Assembly (NCBI RefSeq): GCF_036850765.1 | Contig: NC_089493.1 | Span: forward strand, 13,827,632-13,891,631 | Direction: 5' to 3' | DNA from: Saccopteryx bilineata | Taxonomy: Eukaryota; Chordata; Mammalia; Chiroptera; Emballonuridae | Length of the DNA stretch: 64,000 bases | Shown: one piece after another, positions 45,723 to 57,931 of the stretch | Numbering within the stretch: the first letter of the stretch is position 1 | How the letters are laid out: each line of letters starts with the position of its first letter | Translations under genes and position numbers: made by a program | The notes under the pieces: model-generated | Seen by the model: only the letters and a program-made list of their open reading frames with translations | Told to the model about the DNA's origin: nothing | The model's database searches: none

Positions 45723-48273
45723 TATTTGGTGTCTGCTCTATGTCTGCCAGGTTCCAGATATGGCAAGGTTCATACGCAGTTTCAAATGGGATGCCTGGTG
45801 CATTGGGACACTTACTTGTCAGTAGTAGGAAGTCCATCTCGGAGGGCCTTACCCAACCCGGGAACTCCAGCTTCAGGAGTGGTTTGATTAGGCCGTAACT
45901 CACTCTGTTGTTGTTCTGACTCTCCCCCTCACTGTGTATAACTCCATTCTCCGGCTGATAATTGACACTTGAAAACGTGTGCATAAATTTTTAGATCAAG
46001 GCCCCGTTGGATCATAGAGCTGTTGTGGAGATTGCACCCTGGTGGCAGGAAAAGGACTGCTGTCACACCAAGCCTCACTTCTGCATCCGAACTGTCCAAA
46101 GAAAGAGCTCCTTCCTCAACTCACAAACAAAATTCCTAGACTTCATTGTGGTTGGACCAATTATTGGTGCCAAGGGAGGATGCCATGTACTGATTGGCTT
46201 AGGCCAACCAATCCTTGAACCATCACTATGGTAAGGAGGGTGGGATTACAATGATTGGCTTAGGCCAGTCAAATCCCACTCCTGGAGCTTGGGGTGCGGA
46301 TCCATCCACAGCAGTCCCACAGCTGCTGCCTAGCACAGGGAGTCGGGGGAGATGCTGGGAAGTAACGTCCAGTGTCCACTGCGTCTTTCATCTAGTAGGC
46401 TGAGCCAGGTCCTAATGAGGCCCGAGTTTTGCCTGGCTTGTGCCATTCTGGGTTCATGGTCTGGGCATCCTTTCACCCTTCACGGCTCATCCTAAACGAC
46501 CAAATCTGCCACCTGCTCACGGCCAGTCCATGGCTTGCCTGTCCAAAAGGCAGAAGAGCTCTCTTATATTCAGCAACGTGATGTCCTCATGCTGAAAGAA
46601 CACTTAAAGTCTAGTGATACTATGTATTGTTAACAGACTAAATATTATTAAATAAGACAAGCATATTAGAGAAGAGAAGACTGCTGATCTCTTTTTTCTA
46701 GTTAACTCTGATATTTCAATTGCCTGGAACTTCAAAATTAGAGCCCTTCATACAGGCAATATTTAATTTGCTCTTAAAATCATTTTCCAAATCAGAGAAT
46801 AGATCGTTTCAAGTAGTGAGATCCCTTTCACCTGAATGAGAATCTGAATAACATGGACATGCTCTTGCTGATGGCAATTTAAAATGCCCCGTGAGAACAT
46901 CATCCCTCAAAGAACCGCTGTGTCTTAGCTGGCGTTCCCCCTCGAAATGAGAGCTTAGGGTAGGTGAGGGATTGCGTGCAGGCTGATTGTTCGGGAGATA
47001 ACCTCAGTGAGCAAGAGTGGATCAGAGAATGAGGGACAGCCAACTCAACGGTCTATTACCGAGTCTGGTACTTCTGTGAGCAACCGGAGCCCGATCCCAC
47101 CAGAACCATGAGCCAAGAGAACCACCTCTAGTTGTCCATGGGAGGGACAGAAGGACGGACAGAGCATTTGCCCATCGGCACCTGTGCCCTCTTTGGTCAC
47201 GGGTTGCCTGTGGGACCAACTCCTTCTTTTTTCATACTTCCAGATCTTTCAGGTCTTTGTGAGGGCCACATCCAGATGTTAGAGCAGTCCCAGGCAAACA
47301 GCAAGAGGTCCCTGGTGCAGGGTGCGACCGAGGGGAGGGACCCAGGCAGTGGTTGGAGTAAAAGATGGCGGCGAGTGTGAGAGGTAGGGCACTATGAGAG
47401 TCCAACACACACACTGAACCCAGGAGCCTAGACAAGGCCAGGAGTCGTCTACATCCCTTCTTTATCTTTCCTGCCTGTCTGAATGGCTTTTCCTCACACA
47501 TGCCTTTAAAAAGGTAAAATTAATAAACACATTACCAACTGAATTGAGGCGAGCCCGGCAGAACGCTCATCAACAAAGAGGCAAGCACGCCGGTGGGAAG
47601 AACCAGCGGGGTCCTCGGGAGAGAAGGCTGCTTGTGGGAGAGGCTGTCATCACCACGTCTTCAATCGGCCGGTCCTCTCATCCCCAGCAGGGGCTCCTTG
47701 CTTGGAGGGTAATTTTTACTCTCGCTGTTCCGTCAAGATGACAGCTTTGTCCCTAATGTAATGGCAGTTTTGACTTTAGTTTAAATTATTCTGTAAAGAA
47801 TCAAAGAGAAGGAGATTCTCGCTCCCTTTTCCCCACCCCCAAAATTCCACCAAGAAAACTTTTCTCATTGGAATCTCTGCCCCCACATTAAATTTCTCAT
47901 TTATGTTTCTGGTGGATCAATAATGCGTCAACTCTCAAAGCCCTGTGTGACTCTCACAGTGACTCAAAATAATTGCTGTCTGTCAGTGTATTTGCAGGGG
48001 ATACAGATACATCCGCCTGTCACTGGCTCTGTTATCACCACCAGGAGCTGGCCTCTCAAGCAGGGTGTCCTCTGGGCTCATTCAAACCCTTAGTGATGGC
48101 GACACAGAGTGGGGAGGCAATTACCTGCATAATCCATCCAAGAAACATGGAGGCCTCTGCTACCTCTGAAATCACTAGTTTAAAAACAAAAACAATAAAC
48201 CTTTAAAGGAATTTTTTTAAGGATGTGCAGGTGTAGCTGGAATGTTCCAAAGAATTACCTCCAATCTTGGTTC
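45723..48273. other. No gene recognised
   Basis: 46000-46460 has the look of an old dispersed repeat, with 'tgattggcttaggcca' occurring twice (46190, 46252), but I cannot name it. 47750-48200 is AT-rich and repeat-poor. Open frames are short. Confidence 0.4.
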
Positions 48274-48281
48274 CTCTAGCT

Positions 48282-48513
48282 CAGTTGTTTTCAACCAGGA
48301 ATGATTTTGTCCCCTGGGGGATACTTGGCAATATCTAGGGACAGTTCTGGCTATCACAACTGGGGATGGGGTAAGGTGCTACTTGGCATCTAGTGGGTAG
48401 AAGCCAGGGATGCTGTTAAACATCCTACAGTGCCCAGGACAGCCCCCTCTGCCCCCCCCCCCCCACGGAATTATCGGCCCAAACGTCTGCAGTGCTGGGG
48501 TTGAAAAACCCTG
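48282..48513 (+). mobile_element. MER5A-type hAT-Charlie MITE
   Basis: 'ttcaaccaggaatgattttg', 'ggcatctagtgggtagaagc', 'tgctgttaaacatcctacag' and the end 'gttgaaaaaccctg' match MER5A. An 8-base duplication ctctagct flanks it at 48274-48281 and 48514-48521. Confidence 0.9.
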
Positions 48514-48705
48514 CTCTAGCTATTGAGGGTTTATACTTGAGAGATAAGGTCACTTGTTTAGAAAATTCAGCCTAAAAATAAAGATATTTTTTTAGTTGAA
48601 AAAGATATCACTGTTAAAGACTATTTTAAGACAAATTACTCATAAGACAAAGTTTCTCTTTAGCATATAACCTTCAGTTTCTAACCAAATAAATATGGAT
48701 TTGTA

Positions 48706-49118
48706 GGCTCTGGCCAGTTGGCTCAGCAGTAGAGCATCGGCCCGGCATGTGGAAGTCCCAGGTTCGATTCCTAGGCAGGGCATACAGGAGAAGCACCCAT
48801 CTGCTTCTCTACTCTTCCCCCCCTCTTTCCTCTCTATCTCTCTCCTCCTCTCCCGCAGCCAAGGCTCCACTGGAGCAAAGTTGGTCCGGGCACTGAGGAT
48901 GGCTCCATGGCCTTCGCCTCAGGTGTTAGAATGGCTCCAGTTGCAGAGGAGCAATGCCCTAGATGGGCAGAGCATTGCCCCCTGGTGGGCATGCCTGGTG
49001 GATCCTGGTCAGGCACATGCGGAGTCTGTCTCACCACCTCCCCACTTCTAACTTCAGAAAACACACACACACACACACACACAGACACACACACCACCAC
49101 CACACACCACACACAAAA
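48706..49118 (+). mobile_element. Family 1 SINE with (CA)n tail
   Basis: Head 'ggctctggccagttggctc', B box ggttcgattcc; the usual A tail has become a (ca)n microsatellite (49062-49113). 'aaatatggat' flanks it on both sides. Confidence 0.9.
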
Positions 49119-49256
49119 AATATGGATGTGTATAAGATAGCAATTATAATATATGTACTAGTTTGTATCCTTGCTTCCACTCAAAAGTGTTTCTTCTATA
49201 GTCTTGATATAATTTTAATAAAGAATATTTCATTGTTTCAATGTAATGAAATTCAA

Positions 49257-49443
49257 TCATTTCCTCTTTGTTTCTTTTCTTTTCCTTTCCTTTTCTTTCC
49301 TTTTCTTCCCTTCCTGTTTCCTTTCCCCTTCCTTTCCCCTTTCCCCTTCCTTTTCCCCTTCCTCTTCCCCTTCCTTTTCCCCTTCCCTTCCCTTCCTCTT
49401 CCCTTTCTTTCCCCTTCCCCTTTCTTTCCTTCCTTTCTTTCTC
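49257..49443 (+). repeat. Long polypyrimidine tract (CCTTTTCC-type)
   Basis: Nearly 190 bases made almost only of C and T, with ccttccttttcccc units. The purine strand gives Lys/Arg/Glu/Gly-rich open frames that are not genes. Confidence 0.95.
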
Positions 49444-49449
49444 TTGAAC

Positions 49450-49980
49450 AAAAACAATTATTCCAGTCAGTGTGCCATCTGGCTTTGGAGAGCTGGCCAT
49501 GAGGTACTCTCAACTTATTTCACAGCAAAAACTATTTCCTAAGAAATAACTACTCTTAAAACATTACAAGAAATTGTTACGATGTAAATATTTTTGTCCA
49601 AAAAAAGACCCATTTACTACTTGTGAGAAACATTCACTATTTACATATTTTTTAAATTAAAAAAGCAACACCTATGTTTCTCTTCAGACTGTATGAGAGC
49701 AGCACGGTGGCTGAACCTGATGAGGGATTCGCAGTGGCTCCCGCACGGCGGGGACCCTGAGCTTCGGGTCACCAGAGCACATCCAGTCTGGGCGTCGACG
49801 GCCACACAGCATCACAAAAAGGAGAGAACAAAATCCTGCCTAACAAATCAGGATGTAAAAGAGGCAAATGCTAGAGCTCATGCTGATGAAAGTAATTATA
49901 ACCACTTATATGATGAGTCAGAAAATGTATTTTAACAGATATGAAAACTGGTGGAACTCAGCTGAACAGACTTGGGTCTA
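49450..49980. other. No gene recognised
   Basis: Unique-looking sequence. Confidence 0.4.
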
Positions 49981-50240
49981 GTCCTGCCTGAGATTCTCAA
50001 TGAACCCAGTGTCATGCAAGGTCTTCCTACGCCTTTAAGTCTGATGGTCCTGCCTGAGATTCTCAATGAATCCAGTGTCATGCAAGGTCTTCCTACGCCT
50101 CTAAGTCTGATGGTCCTGCTTGAGATTCTCAATGAATCCAGTGTCATGCAAGGTCTTCCTACGCCTCTAAGTCTGATGGTCCTGCTTGAGATTCTCAATG
50201 AATCCAGTGTCATGCAAGGTCTTCCTAGCCTCTAAGTCTC
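49981..50240 (+). repeat. 66-bp minisatellite, 4 units
   Basis: 'gtcctgcctgagattctcaa' begins units at 49981, 50047, 50113 and 50179. The period is a multiple of three, so repeated peptides appear in open frames on both strands (87 and 93 codons) without implying a gene. Confidence 0.95.
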
Positions 50241-50309
50241 CATGGTATTGCCCGGAACCACTATTCCACACCCTGCGGGGTTCTGAAGCACTTCCCCAGA
50301 TTTTTTGCA

Positions 50310-50648
50310 AAGTTCTGGAAACTTGAATAACACGGGTTTGAACAGCACAAGTCCATTTATACGTGGATCATTTTCAATAAACACTGTAAATGTAATTTCT
50401 AATTCTCTTCCTTGTGATTTTCTTAATAAATTTTCTTTTCTCTAGCTTACTTTATTCTAAGAATACCATGGATAATACATATAACATACAAAATCTGTGT
50501 TTGACTGTCTGTGTTCTTGGTAAGGCTTCCAGTCAATAGTAGTCTGTCAGTAGTTACGTTTTGGGGGGAGTCAAGTTATACACAGATTTTTGACAGCATG
50601 GGGTAGGGGTGTCAGTGCCCCTAACACCCAGGTTGTTCACCAGCTGAC
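50310..50648 (+). mobile_element. Tigger-type MITE
   Basis: 'cttgaataacacgggtttga', 'taaggcttccagtcaatagt' and 'cagtgcccctaacacccagg' follow the order of a non-autonomous Tigger element. The two ends are roughly inverted. Confidence 0.75.
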
Positions 50649-50649
50649 T

Positions 50650-53558
50650 TATCTACAGCCACGTGTCTGGTGAACAAGTTACTTACCTGGATTGAAATGC
50701 TCAGGCTTCAACGGTAGGGCACGTCAGTCCACCGTTCTGCCTTGGTGTCCAGTTTCCTGCTCTTTATCTCTAAATTGCTCAGCCTGCCACTCAAGGGATT
50801 CCTTCCCTCCGCTGCCTCATTTCCCAGAGTTCCCCTCTCGCATGGACTCTCTGTGCCTCGTCTGTGTCGGTAAAGTGCAGTTGGGCATGGAGGCCATAAC
50901 TGACATGGCGTATGGGTCCCTGAGCGATGGCTCCGAGGTGCCTTCTTCGGTGTGCATTATTCCCCTGGCCCGTCCTTTGGCTCCTCCATAAAAACCGTGG
51001 CGCTATACTCTCTCTTTCATCCCCTTATATCTCCTGGGGGGCAGTAGGTACTCCAGTATGTGGTCCTCTGTTTCCCCAGATTCACTTGTTCCACACGTGC
51101 GCTCACTCTGCAGACGTTCGCTGCCTGCCCTGTGCTAAGAGGCGGGGACACAGCCGCGGAGCCAGAGCCGGTTCTTGGCTGCCTAGAGTGTCTTTCTAGT
51201 CCGCGGAGGGCTGGCGGACTGTTCCAGCGCTGAATGCACGTTGGCGACACCAGTCGCCGCCCTCTGGTTTCATAACCAGAGTAAACAACTCCTTTTAGGG
51301 TTGAACAGAGACAACAAAAATTTTTACCTAGTGACGTCTCTTCCCGGCCTCAGCAGCCCGCGGACTCTGCCCACCAGCCACATCTGCTCTGCGTTCGCAC
51401 AGGCATGCGGGTGTGGGCGCTGGGAAACCTGCCTTCTCCGGGATAATTCCGTCTGCAGTGAAAAACGGCACAGTTTAGCTTGTAAAATTATAGCTCCGAA
51501 ATGTGAATTTCCTCCTCATGCGCTCTTTGAAGCGACCAGATCTGCTCGTGTGGGGGTGGGGGTGGGGGGCGGGAGGTTGCTGGGGGAGAAACGTTGGAAG
51601 ACGGAAAGTATTTTACGTGTCTCCTTCTAAATATAACGTTCCTCCATTCAGTATGTGAATAAAATGCCACTCCACACCTTACGAACAAACCTTTCCATTT
51701 TAACACCTCTCAGGTACACTGTGCCCATTTTATGGTGAGATGCTTTGGCAAGGACAGCAAGAAAAATAGGAAGTGAATGCAAATTCAATAAACGTTATTT
51801 ACTGAGAAAATCAGGCAAAGGGATTGCCTCTCCTACAAGCGTGCAGCATCTCGATGTGAATAAACACACCAAAAAAAAAAAAAAAAAAAAGATCAGAAGA
51901 CGTTTATTCTAGATGTTGCTTAACTCACCCTCTGCTATGTAGAATCCAACCATATCAGTTCAGAGTTGAAAGAAAAAAGGCCACTTATCTAATCCAATTC
52001 CTTGGGAGAAAAAAAAAATACTTAGGCAATATATTAAGAATCTTCAATGATCTAATTTAATGAAAGAAATGGTTTCTATTCTGTAGTCAGTAACATGTGA
52101 TACTGATTATTTCTAATCCCTTAGAAGAGATCTGACATTCTGCTTTTGGTCCTGTATAGCATGAAATTGTCATGTATATTTTACCAAAAGAAGTAACAAG
52201 AATAATGGCCTCCACAGTCTGCAATCATTTTATACTAACACACTGCAACATGGTTTTGCCCTGGGGCAGAGAAGTGGGGATTTTTCTCTACTTCAAAAGA
52301 ATGAAAAATTATCATCGCTCCATCCAGAACCATTATAGACTTCAGAGACTTTGGCATGAAATATTCAGAAAGTTTATTTTAGAATTCAATATTTTAAAAG
52401 CCTGTTTTAAAACTATTACAGTGATTAGTGAGTCTGTTACTTAGGCCAGTCTTTGCTTTAAAAATGCCCTGTATCACGGTAGATACCATTTGTTCTGGCA
52501 ACAGAATATAATTTGCATAAGGCATGTAAAGTGTTATTTTAGAATGCCCCCCCAAAGAGGAATTGTGACCACAACTCATCAATTATCTTTTCAAACGCTC
52601 TTAAAATAAACATTACTTTTACTGGTAATGGTTGAATGTATTGCTTATGCCGTGACTATGTCCTTCTGACATGTGGTGTCCTACCCACATGGGTGCCATT
52701 TCTCTGCTCCTTTTGTGGATGGTAATGCTCCTGTCTCCATGGTTCTAGGGACACAAAGGACCAACCCAGCTGAGGCCACCCACATTGTCAGCCCTCGCCC
52801 AGGGGCTCACATCTTCACTCTTTATGAGAGCCAGAAAATGTGATCGGTGTTTGTGAGGATTTAATAGACCTTACAAGGCCATCGATGAAGCCAGTGAGAA
52901 CTTCAGGAGTTTCGAGTTAGCCGCACGGAAATTACAATACAATCAACTTCTCTCCAGAACGTCCTATACATGTAGAGAGGCGATGTGCAATAGACTATAG
53001 GGGCCTGGTTTTGGAATTTAATGACTCTGATTTGATTTCCAAGCCTGTCACTTACCAGCAGTGTGATCTTGTGAAACTGCTTAACCTCTGTAAGCTCAAT
53101 GTTTCTATTTGCAAAATGGACCCAGCCTAGTATCAGCACACAGACTCAGTGAGAGAAGGAATGTAGAGGCAGTCTGATGCAGGATGCCTAGTCATTGTTA
53201 TTCATTCCCTAATGTTCTGCTCTCTTACTGGTTCATTCCTCATTTCTGTTGGGTAATGCATATATGTTTATTGATATATACAGAAATAATTTGCAAATGG
53301 CTAGAAAAACCATCATTCCTGCATTTGTTACATAACCTGTGCATTTGGCTATATTCCTTTAAGTATGTTGAATGTATTATTTCAGGAGGTTTTAGTATTT
53401 TCTTTCCTTCCCACTTATCAGTGTAAGGGGAAAAAACAGGCATCAACCTTAGCCTTCAGGTAGGTAAGTAGGTGCCTTTCATATAAACACGTAAAGAAAT
53501 ATTTTGATGTGCACTTGATAAAAATAACTTGTAAATAACGTCTTGTTTCATTTTCCAG
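50650..53558. other. Intronic, mostly repeat-poor; no exon recognised
   Basis: Contains a poly(A) run at 51871-51889, a MIR at 52995-53130 and AT-rich unique DNA (52060-52620, including octamer-like atttgcat at 52511-52518). No further exon of the downstream gene was found. Confidence 0.4.
52995..53130 (+). repeat. MIR SINE relic
   Basis: 'cctgtcacttaccagcagtg', 'gtgatcttgtgaaactgctt' and 'tttgcaaaatgga' match MIR in sense orientation. Confidence 0.85.
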
Positions 53559-53634
53559 GGAAGTAGACCAAGACTCGGATGGTCATGTCAGCTTTAAAGA
53601 CTTCGAATACGCCATGAACTATGGACAGAAATGA
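53559..53634 (+). CDS. EFCAB11: Terminal coding exon of EFCAB11 (EF-hand protein)
   Basis: A pyrimidine-rich tract and AG (53557-53558) form a 3' splice site. The exon starts with one base completing a split codon, then 24 codons and TGA at 53632-53634. The peptide starts EVDQDSDGHVSFKDFEYAM and ends NYGQK. DQDSDGHVSFKD is a canonical EF-hand calcium loop (Asp at 1, 3, 5, Gly at 6, hydrophobic at 8, Asp at 12). I recognise it as the C-terminus of EF-hand calcium-binding domain-containing protein 11, whose function is poorly known. Earlier exons were not found, so at least the preceding intron fills the upstream part of the window. Recognition is from memory of the protein; a similar EF-hand protein is the alternative. 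Confidence 0.8.
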
Positions 53635-53775
53635 AGCCTAACTATGTGAACTGCTTTTGGTAACTTGTGGGGAGACCAATGAACTGTAATATATTTATAT
53701 TTAAATGTCAACATTCACTCTCCCAACAATCCAGTGCTACAATACTTGCCATTAAACTCTGCATCGTGGTTTTCC
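53635..53775 (+). other. EFCAB11: EFCAB11 3' UTR with ATTAAA signal
   Basis: A short 3' UTR follows the stop codon. ATTAAA at 53751-53756 is a common variant polyadenylation signal, with a GT-rich stretch (gtggtttt) about 10 bases downstream, placing cleavage near 53770-53775. Confidence 0.6.
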
Positions 53776-54140
53776 GAGGCTGGCCATTGCTAGCATCTCT
53801 GAATCCCAGAGGTGGTCATTCCAGGTCGCTTCCTTCGTGTGGCCAGCAGCCCTGAGTCAGGCTGCTGCCATGGCACTGCTGCTGGGGAGATGCCCAACCC
53901 TCCTCTTCACCCTCAAACCACCCCCCTACCATCTGCAGGCCGGGATGCTCCACTCCTCGCCCCCTCGCCTGCTCCCTGATTCTCATCAGAACCTCATTTC
54001 AGGAGAAGAGTGGCTTCTTTCTGCCAATGGGCCAGTTTCCTTCGTGCACTCCACTTGCTTGAACAAATGAGAGCATCTACCTGTACTGCATGCTCACTGT
54101 GTTCCCAGTAATAAGCAAGGTGTTGGGAAAACAAAGGCTT
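53776..54140. other. No gene recognised
   Basis: C-rich unique sequence just downstream of the presumed gene end. Confidence 0.4.
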
Positions 54141-54152
54141 AAGACTTCCCCA

Positions 54153-54546
54153 GGCCCTGGCCAGTTGGCTCAGCGGTGGAGCGTCGGCCTGGCGTGTGGG
54201 GGACCTGGGTTCGATTCCCGGCCAGGGCACATGGGAGAAGCGCCCATTTGCTTCTCCACCCCCCCCCTTTTCCTTTCTGTCTCTCTCTTCCCCTCCCGCA
54301 GCCAAGGCTCCATTGGAGCAAAGATGGCCCGGGCGCTGGGGATGGCTCCTTGGCCTCTGCCCCAGGCGCTAGAGTGGCTCTGGTCGCGGCGGAGCGACGC
54401 CCCGGAGGGGCAGAGCATCGCCCCCCGGTGGGCAGAGCGTCGCCCCTGGTGGGCGTGCCGGGTGGATCCCAGTCGAGCGCCTGCGGTAGTCTGTCTGACT
54501 GTCTCTCCCCGTTTCCAGCTTCAAAAAAAAGCAAGAAAAAAAAATA
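54153..54546 (+). mobile_element. Family 1 SINE, young copy
   Basis: Full-length with A box tggctcagcgg and B box ggttcgattcc. It has three copies of the internal 'cagagcrtcgcccc' module. It is flanked by aagacttcccca at 54141-54152 and 54547-54558. Confidence 0.95.
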
Positions 54547-54949
54547 AAGACTTCCCCAAGATAAGGTACCCAGAGTCAAAAGCGTCACCGGAAATGGCCC
54601 CAGGGCACTGGCTATGCAAGACAGAAACCAGATTGGGCTGACACAGTCTTCTCTAGCTGGAGACAAAGAAACCACAGAGTGGAGTACAGGTGTTGGGGGA
54701 AAGACTTACTTGCAGAACCCTTTCTGATGGCCTCAGTCAGTTCCCACTACACTGGAACAAGAACTGGGCTTTCAGCAGTTATTTTAAATAAATACTGGCA
54801 TCCATATTAATATTTTATCTCTGTGTTCAGAATTCCTTCAAATTATAAAAGTATTAAGTATTTTAAAATCAAGTAAAAATGTAAATTTGTAAAGTAGAAC
54901 CATTAAGCCAGCATCATATAACACAAATGATTAGCAGATAAACTTAGTA

Positions 54950-55610
54950 AAAATAAGGCCTTAAACTGTAATAAATTAGAGAAGCCTAAAGGAACACCAG
55001 AGCTAAATGTAATTTGGTATTCTGGATGGGGTTCTGGAATAAAAAAGGATATTAGGTAAATAATAAATTACAGACTTGGCCCTGGCTGGTTAGCTCAGTG
55101 GTAGAGCATCAGCCCAGCGGAAGTCCAGGGTTGAATTCCCAGTCAGGGCACACAGGAGAAGCAACCATCTGCTTCTCCACCCCTCCCCTTCTCTCTCTCT
55201 CTTCACCTCCCACAACCATGGCTCAATTGGTTCAAGTGAGTTGGTCCCGGGCACTGAGGATGGCTCTGTGGCCTCAACCTCAGAGGCTAAAACAATGACT
55301 CAGTTGCTGAGCATCAGAGCAACGGCCCCAGATGGGTGGAGCATCGCCCCCTAGTGGGCTCCCTGGGTGGACCCCTGTTGGGGTGCATGTGGGTGTCTGT
55401 CTCTCTGCCTCCCCTCCTCTTACTAAAATAAATAAATAAAGTATGGACTTTAGCTAATAATAATGTATCAGTAGGGGCCCATTAATTGTGACTAACATGC
55501 CATACTCATCTAAAAAGTTAATGTTAAGGGAAATTGAGTGAGAAATGTATGGAAACTCGACTGTCTTCAAAATTTTTCTGTAATTCTAAAACTATTCCTG
55601 GCAAGGGGGC
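54950..55610 (+). mobile_element. Old L1 3' UTR-like relic, split by a SINE
   Basis: 'cagagctaaatgtaatttgg', 'gtatggactttagctaataa', 'gactgtcttcaaaatttttc' and 'taattctaaaactattcc' appear in the same order as in 59500-59765. Confidence 0.5.
55079..55440 (+). mobile_element. Family 1 SINE, older copy
   Basis: Head 'gccctggctggttagctcag', a diverged body and an 'aataaataaataaa' tail. A diverged duplication (aataaat..cagactt / aataaagtatggactt) is possible. Confidence 0.85.
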
Positions 55611-57076
55611 CAAGTTGGTGGTATCTCTGAGTATCGTGTCTGTTTTAGTTCAGATTGTTCTGGCTGATGAAAGCCCTTTCTGACTTTGAGTAGTTTTGTC
55701 CAGCAACTATTTTCATCATTGAATCATTGATCTTTATCTTGATAATAAATGAAACTGAATTTCAATTTTTAAAATATCAAAATTAGAGTAATATATCACC
55801 AAGTGCCAGTATTTCAGTAATTGCCAAAATACCAAAACCCCATATTGCAATCAGTGTTTGGACCTCACTCCTCCCGGGAAACGTGACAAGAGAAAGGGAG
55901 AGGTCACTTTCTCTAGTGGGGGGGGGGGAGTAAGAGGCCAGACTGCGAAGAGCTGTTGGGCAATTCCCATGAGCTTGGATCAGTCCAGGCTCTTCTTGGT
56001 TTCACAAGAAAAACACATGCAAACTAGCTTAAACATCAAGGGAATTTACTGGGAAAGAACGGGCTAGTTTATGGGGTCTAACAGGGAAGGCAGTGGTGCA
56101 GCTGGGTTTCCAGGACAACTGGAACCAGCCCCTCCAGGCTCTGTCTCTGTGTCATAGTCTCCATCAGCCTCACACCATTCTGAGAAGCAGTTGGCCCATG
56201 ATCTATCCCCTTCCAAGTTCAAAGACCCAAGAAAAAGGCTTTGGGTGGCCCCAGAAACAGCCGATTCCGGTTCACCAAGAGGGTATAGACATAGCCGCTG
56301 GGTCCTCACCGAGGTGTACTGGGGGCTGGCTGGTCACAGGAAGGGGGAGTTGATCAGAGCCGGGCAGCCATTCTGTTGTCTTTCTTAGAAGAGAACAGTA
56401 TGGCTGGCACCTGATCTGGGGAGAAGAGCGCCCCTAGGACTTGCTGCTGAGGAGGGTTCAAGCTTTCAGAGCACAGGCCAAAAAGAAAGAGGGGGGATGA
56501 GCAGCTGCGCCTGTCATCTTTTCCTCCTATTACTCCCCCGGGCCCGTTCAAGACCCTCACCCTGTACACTTCTTCCTCAGCTACTCACTTCCAGGTCCCT
56601 GTCCCTGCCCTGTCTGTGCAGCGTGACCTTGTTGGTCTGCCCTTAGTTGGCCATCCTTGTTGGGTGGCCCTAAGGTAGGAGGGCATCTCCGAAGGTTGGT
56701 CAACTCAGCCTCTTCCCTTGGAAGACATCAGGAGTGAAAGTGAGTGAGACGCAATGCTCCCCTGAGTGACTGAGTGAGTGACCATGACTCAGGAGCTAGT
56801 GGCAGGCATGTTTTCGATCACATGGCCTGGAAATCTGAGACAGCTGATTTGCAGTGAAAGCGGAAAATGAAATAGACACCAAGAAGGGAACAAGAAAGAA
56901 GCTGAGAAACCCTTTGGTACTTGATTTCGAGTTAAAGCTTGTGTGCAAAGCCCAGTCATAGCCCTTTGGGTCCTGTGAGGTAACCCTGTATCCTTCCAAT
57001 AAACCTCTCTGCTCAAGCCAGCTGGAGTTGCTTTCTGTTATTTGAAACCAAGAGAACCCTAACTGTTAGGGGCATC
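55611..57076. other. No host gene recognised; LTR-like end at 56600-57076
   Basis: The end of the block, 'tccttccaataaacctctct' (AATAAA at 56998-57003) followed by 'tgttatttgaaaccaagaga' and 'ccctaactgtt', resembles the 3' end of an old MaLR/ERVL-type LTR. There are no retroviral coding frames. The rest is unassigned. Confidence 0.4.
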
Positions 57077-57239
57077 GAGCCAAGGATAGAGTCCTAGGTA
57101 ACATCAACATTTACTGGGCAGCAACGAAAAGAGTCTTCTAAAGAGACTAAGAAGTAATTGAAGATGGAAGAGGATGCTGTTACCACTTCTCTCTCCAGTG
57201 CCCCAGCCTCTACTTGACCCCTCACAATAATCAGTTTCA

Positions 57240-57560
57240 GTCCTCCCCTGTGGCCACAGGTCTCAAAGAGATCACGAGTGATCTATCCACTCAGGGCCAG
57301 ACCCACAGCCCTTCTCAGACCTTATCACACTTGTCCCTTCTCCCGAGCCCTTCTCTCGTTAGCCTCCATAATGTTGGTGGTCTTTCATGGTATTTCTGTG
57401 CCCGTTTCCCCCCATTGTCTTTTCCTGTTTTCTCTCCTACAACCACCCGTAAATGTTAGTATTCTCCAAGGTCCTGTAACTGGCCAATCTTCTGGACCAA
57501 TGCATTCTCCAACCAAGGATGATTTTATCCCAAGACTTCAGCTATCACCTCTATGGGTAT
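57240..57560 (+). mobile_element. L2-type LINE reverse-transcriptase relic
   Basis: 'aaatgttagtattctccaag' and 'cagctatcacctctatgggt' correspond to the V-P-Q-G and Y-A-D-D regions of an L2-like reverse transcriptase. Strongly decayed. Confidence 0.5.
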
Positions 57561-57931
57561 GACTCCACAAACAAATCTTTACCTTTGATCGTGACTTCTG
57601 CTCAACCCCAAGCCTGTTTCATTGTTTTTGTTTTTGAGCTTGGAGCATTTTGTAGTACCAGAAAGTAACAAAGTACTAAGAAAAATAATAATAAAACACA
57701 CACACACACACACAAAACTCTTATGTTGGTAGGACGTAAGTCAAAGGGACACAAGAACCAACAGAAAGAGCCCCCAGAGGCCAAAGCTGGAACAATCCAA
57801 ACAACAAAATAAAGTAGTGGATTATAACCCAGTATAAATAAATCCCTATCATAGATACGGAGAACAGACTGACAGCTGTCAGAGGGGCTGGGGGTTGGAG
57901 GAGCTAGATGAAAAAAGTGAAAGGATTAAGC

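Noticed and set aside
49144..49513. Lys/Arg/Glu/Gly-rich proteins on the minus strand
   Set aside because: Translations of a polypurine simple repeat.
51700..51890. Processed pseudogene ending in a poly(A) run at 51871-51889
   Set aside because: No recognisable coding sequence upstream and no matching target duplication could be found.
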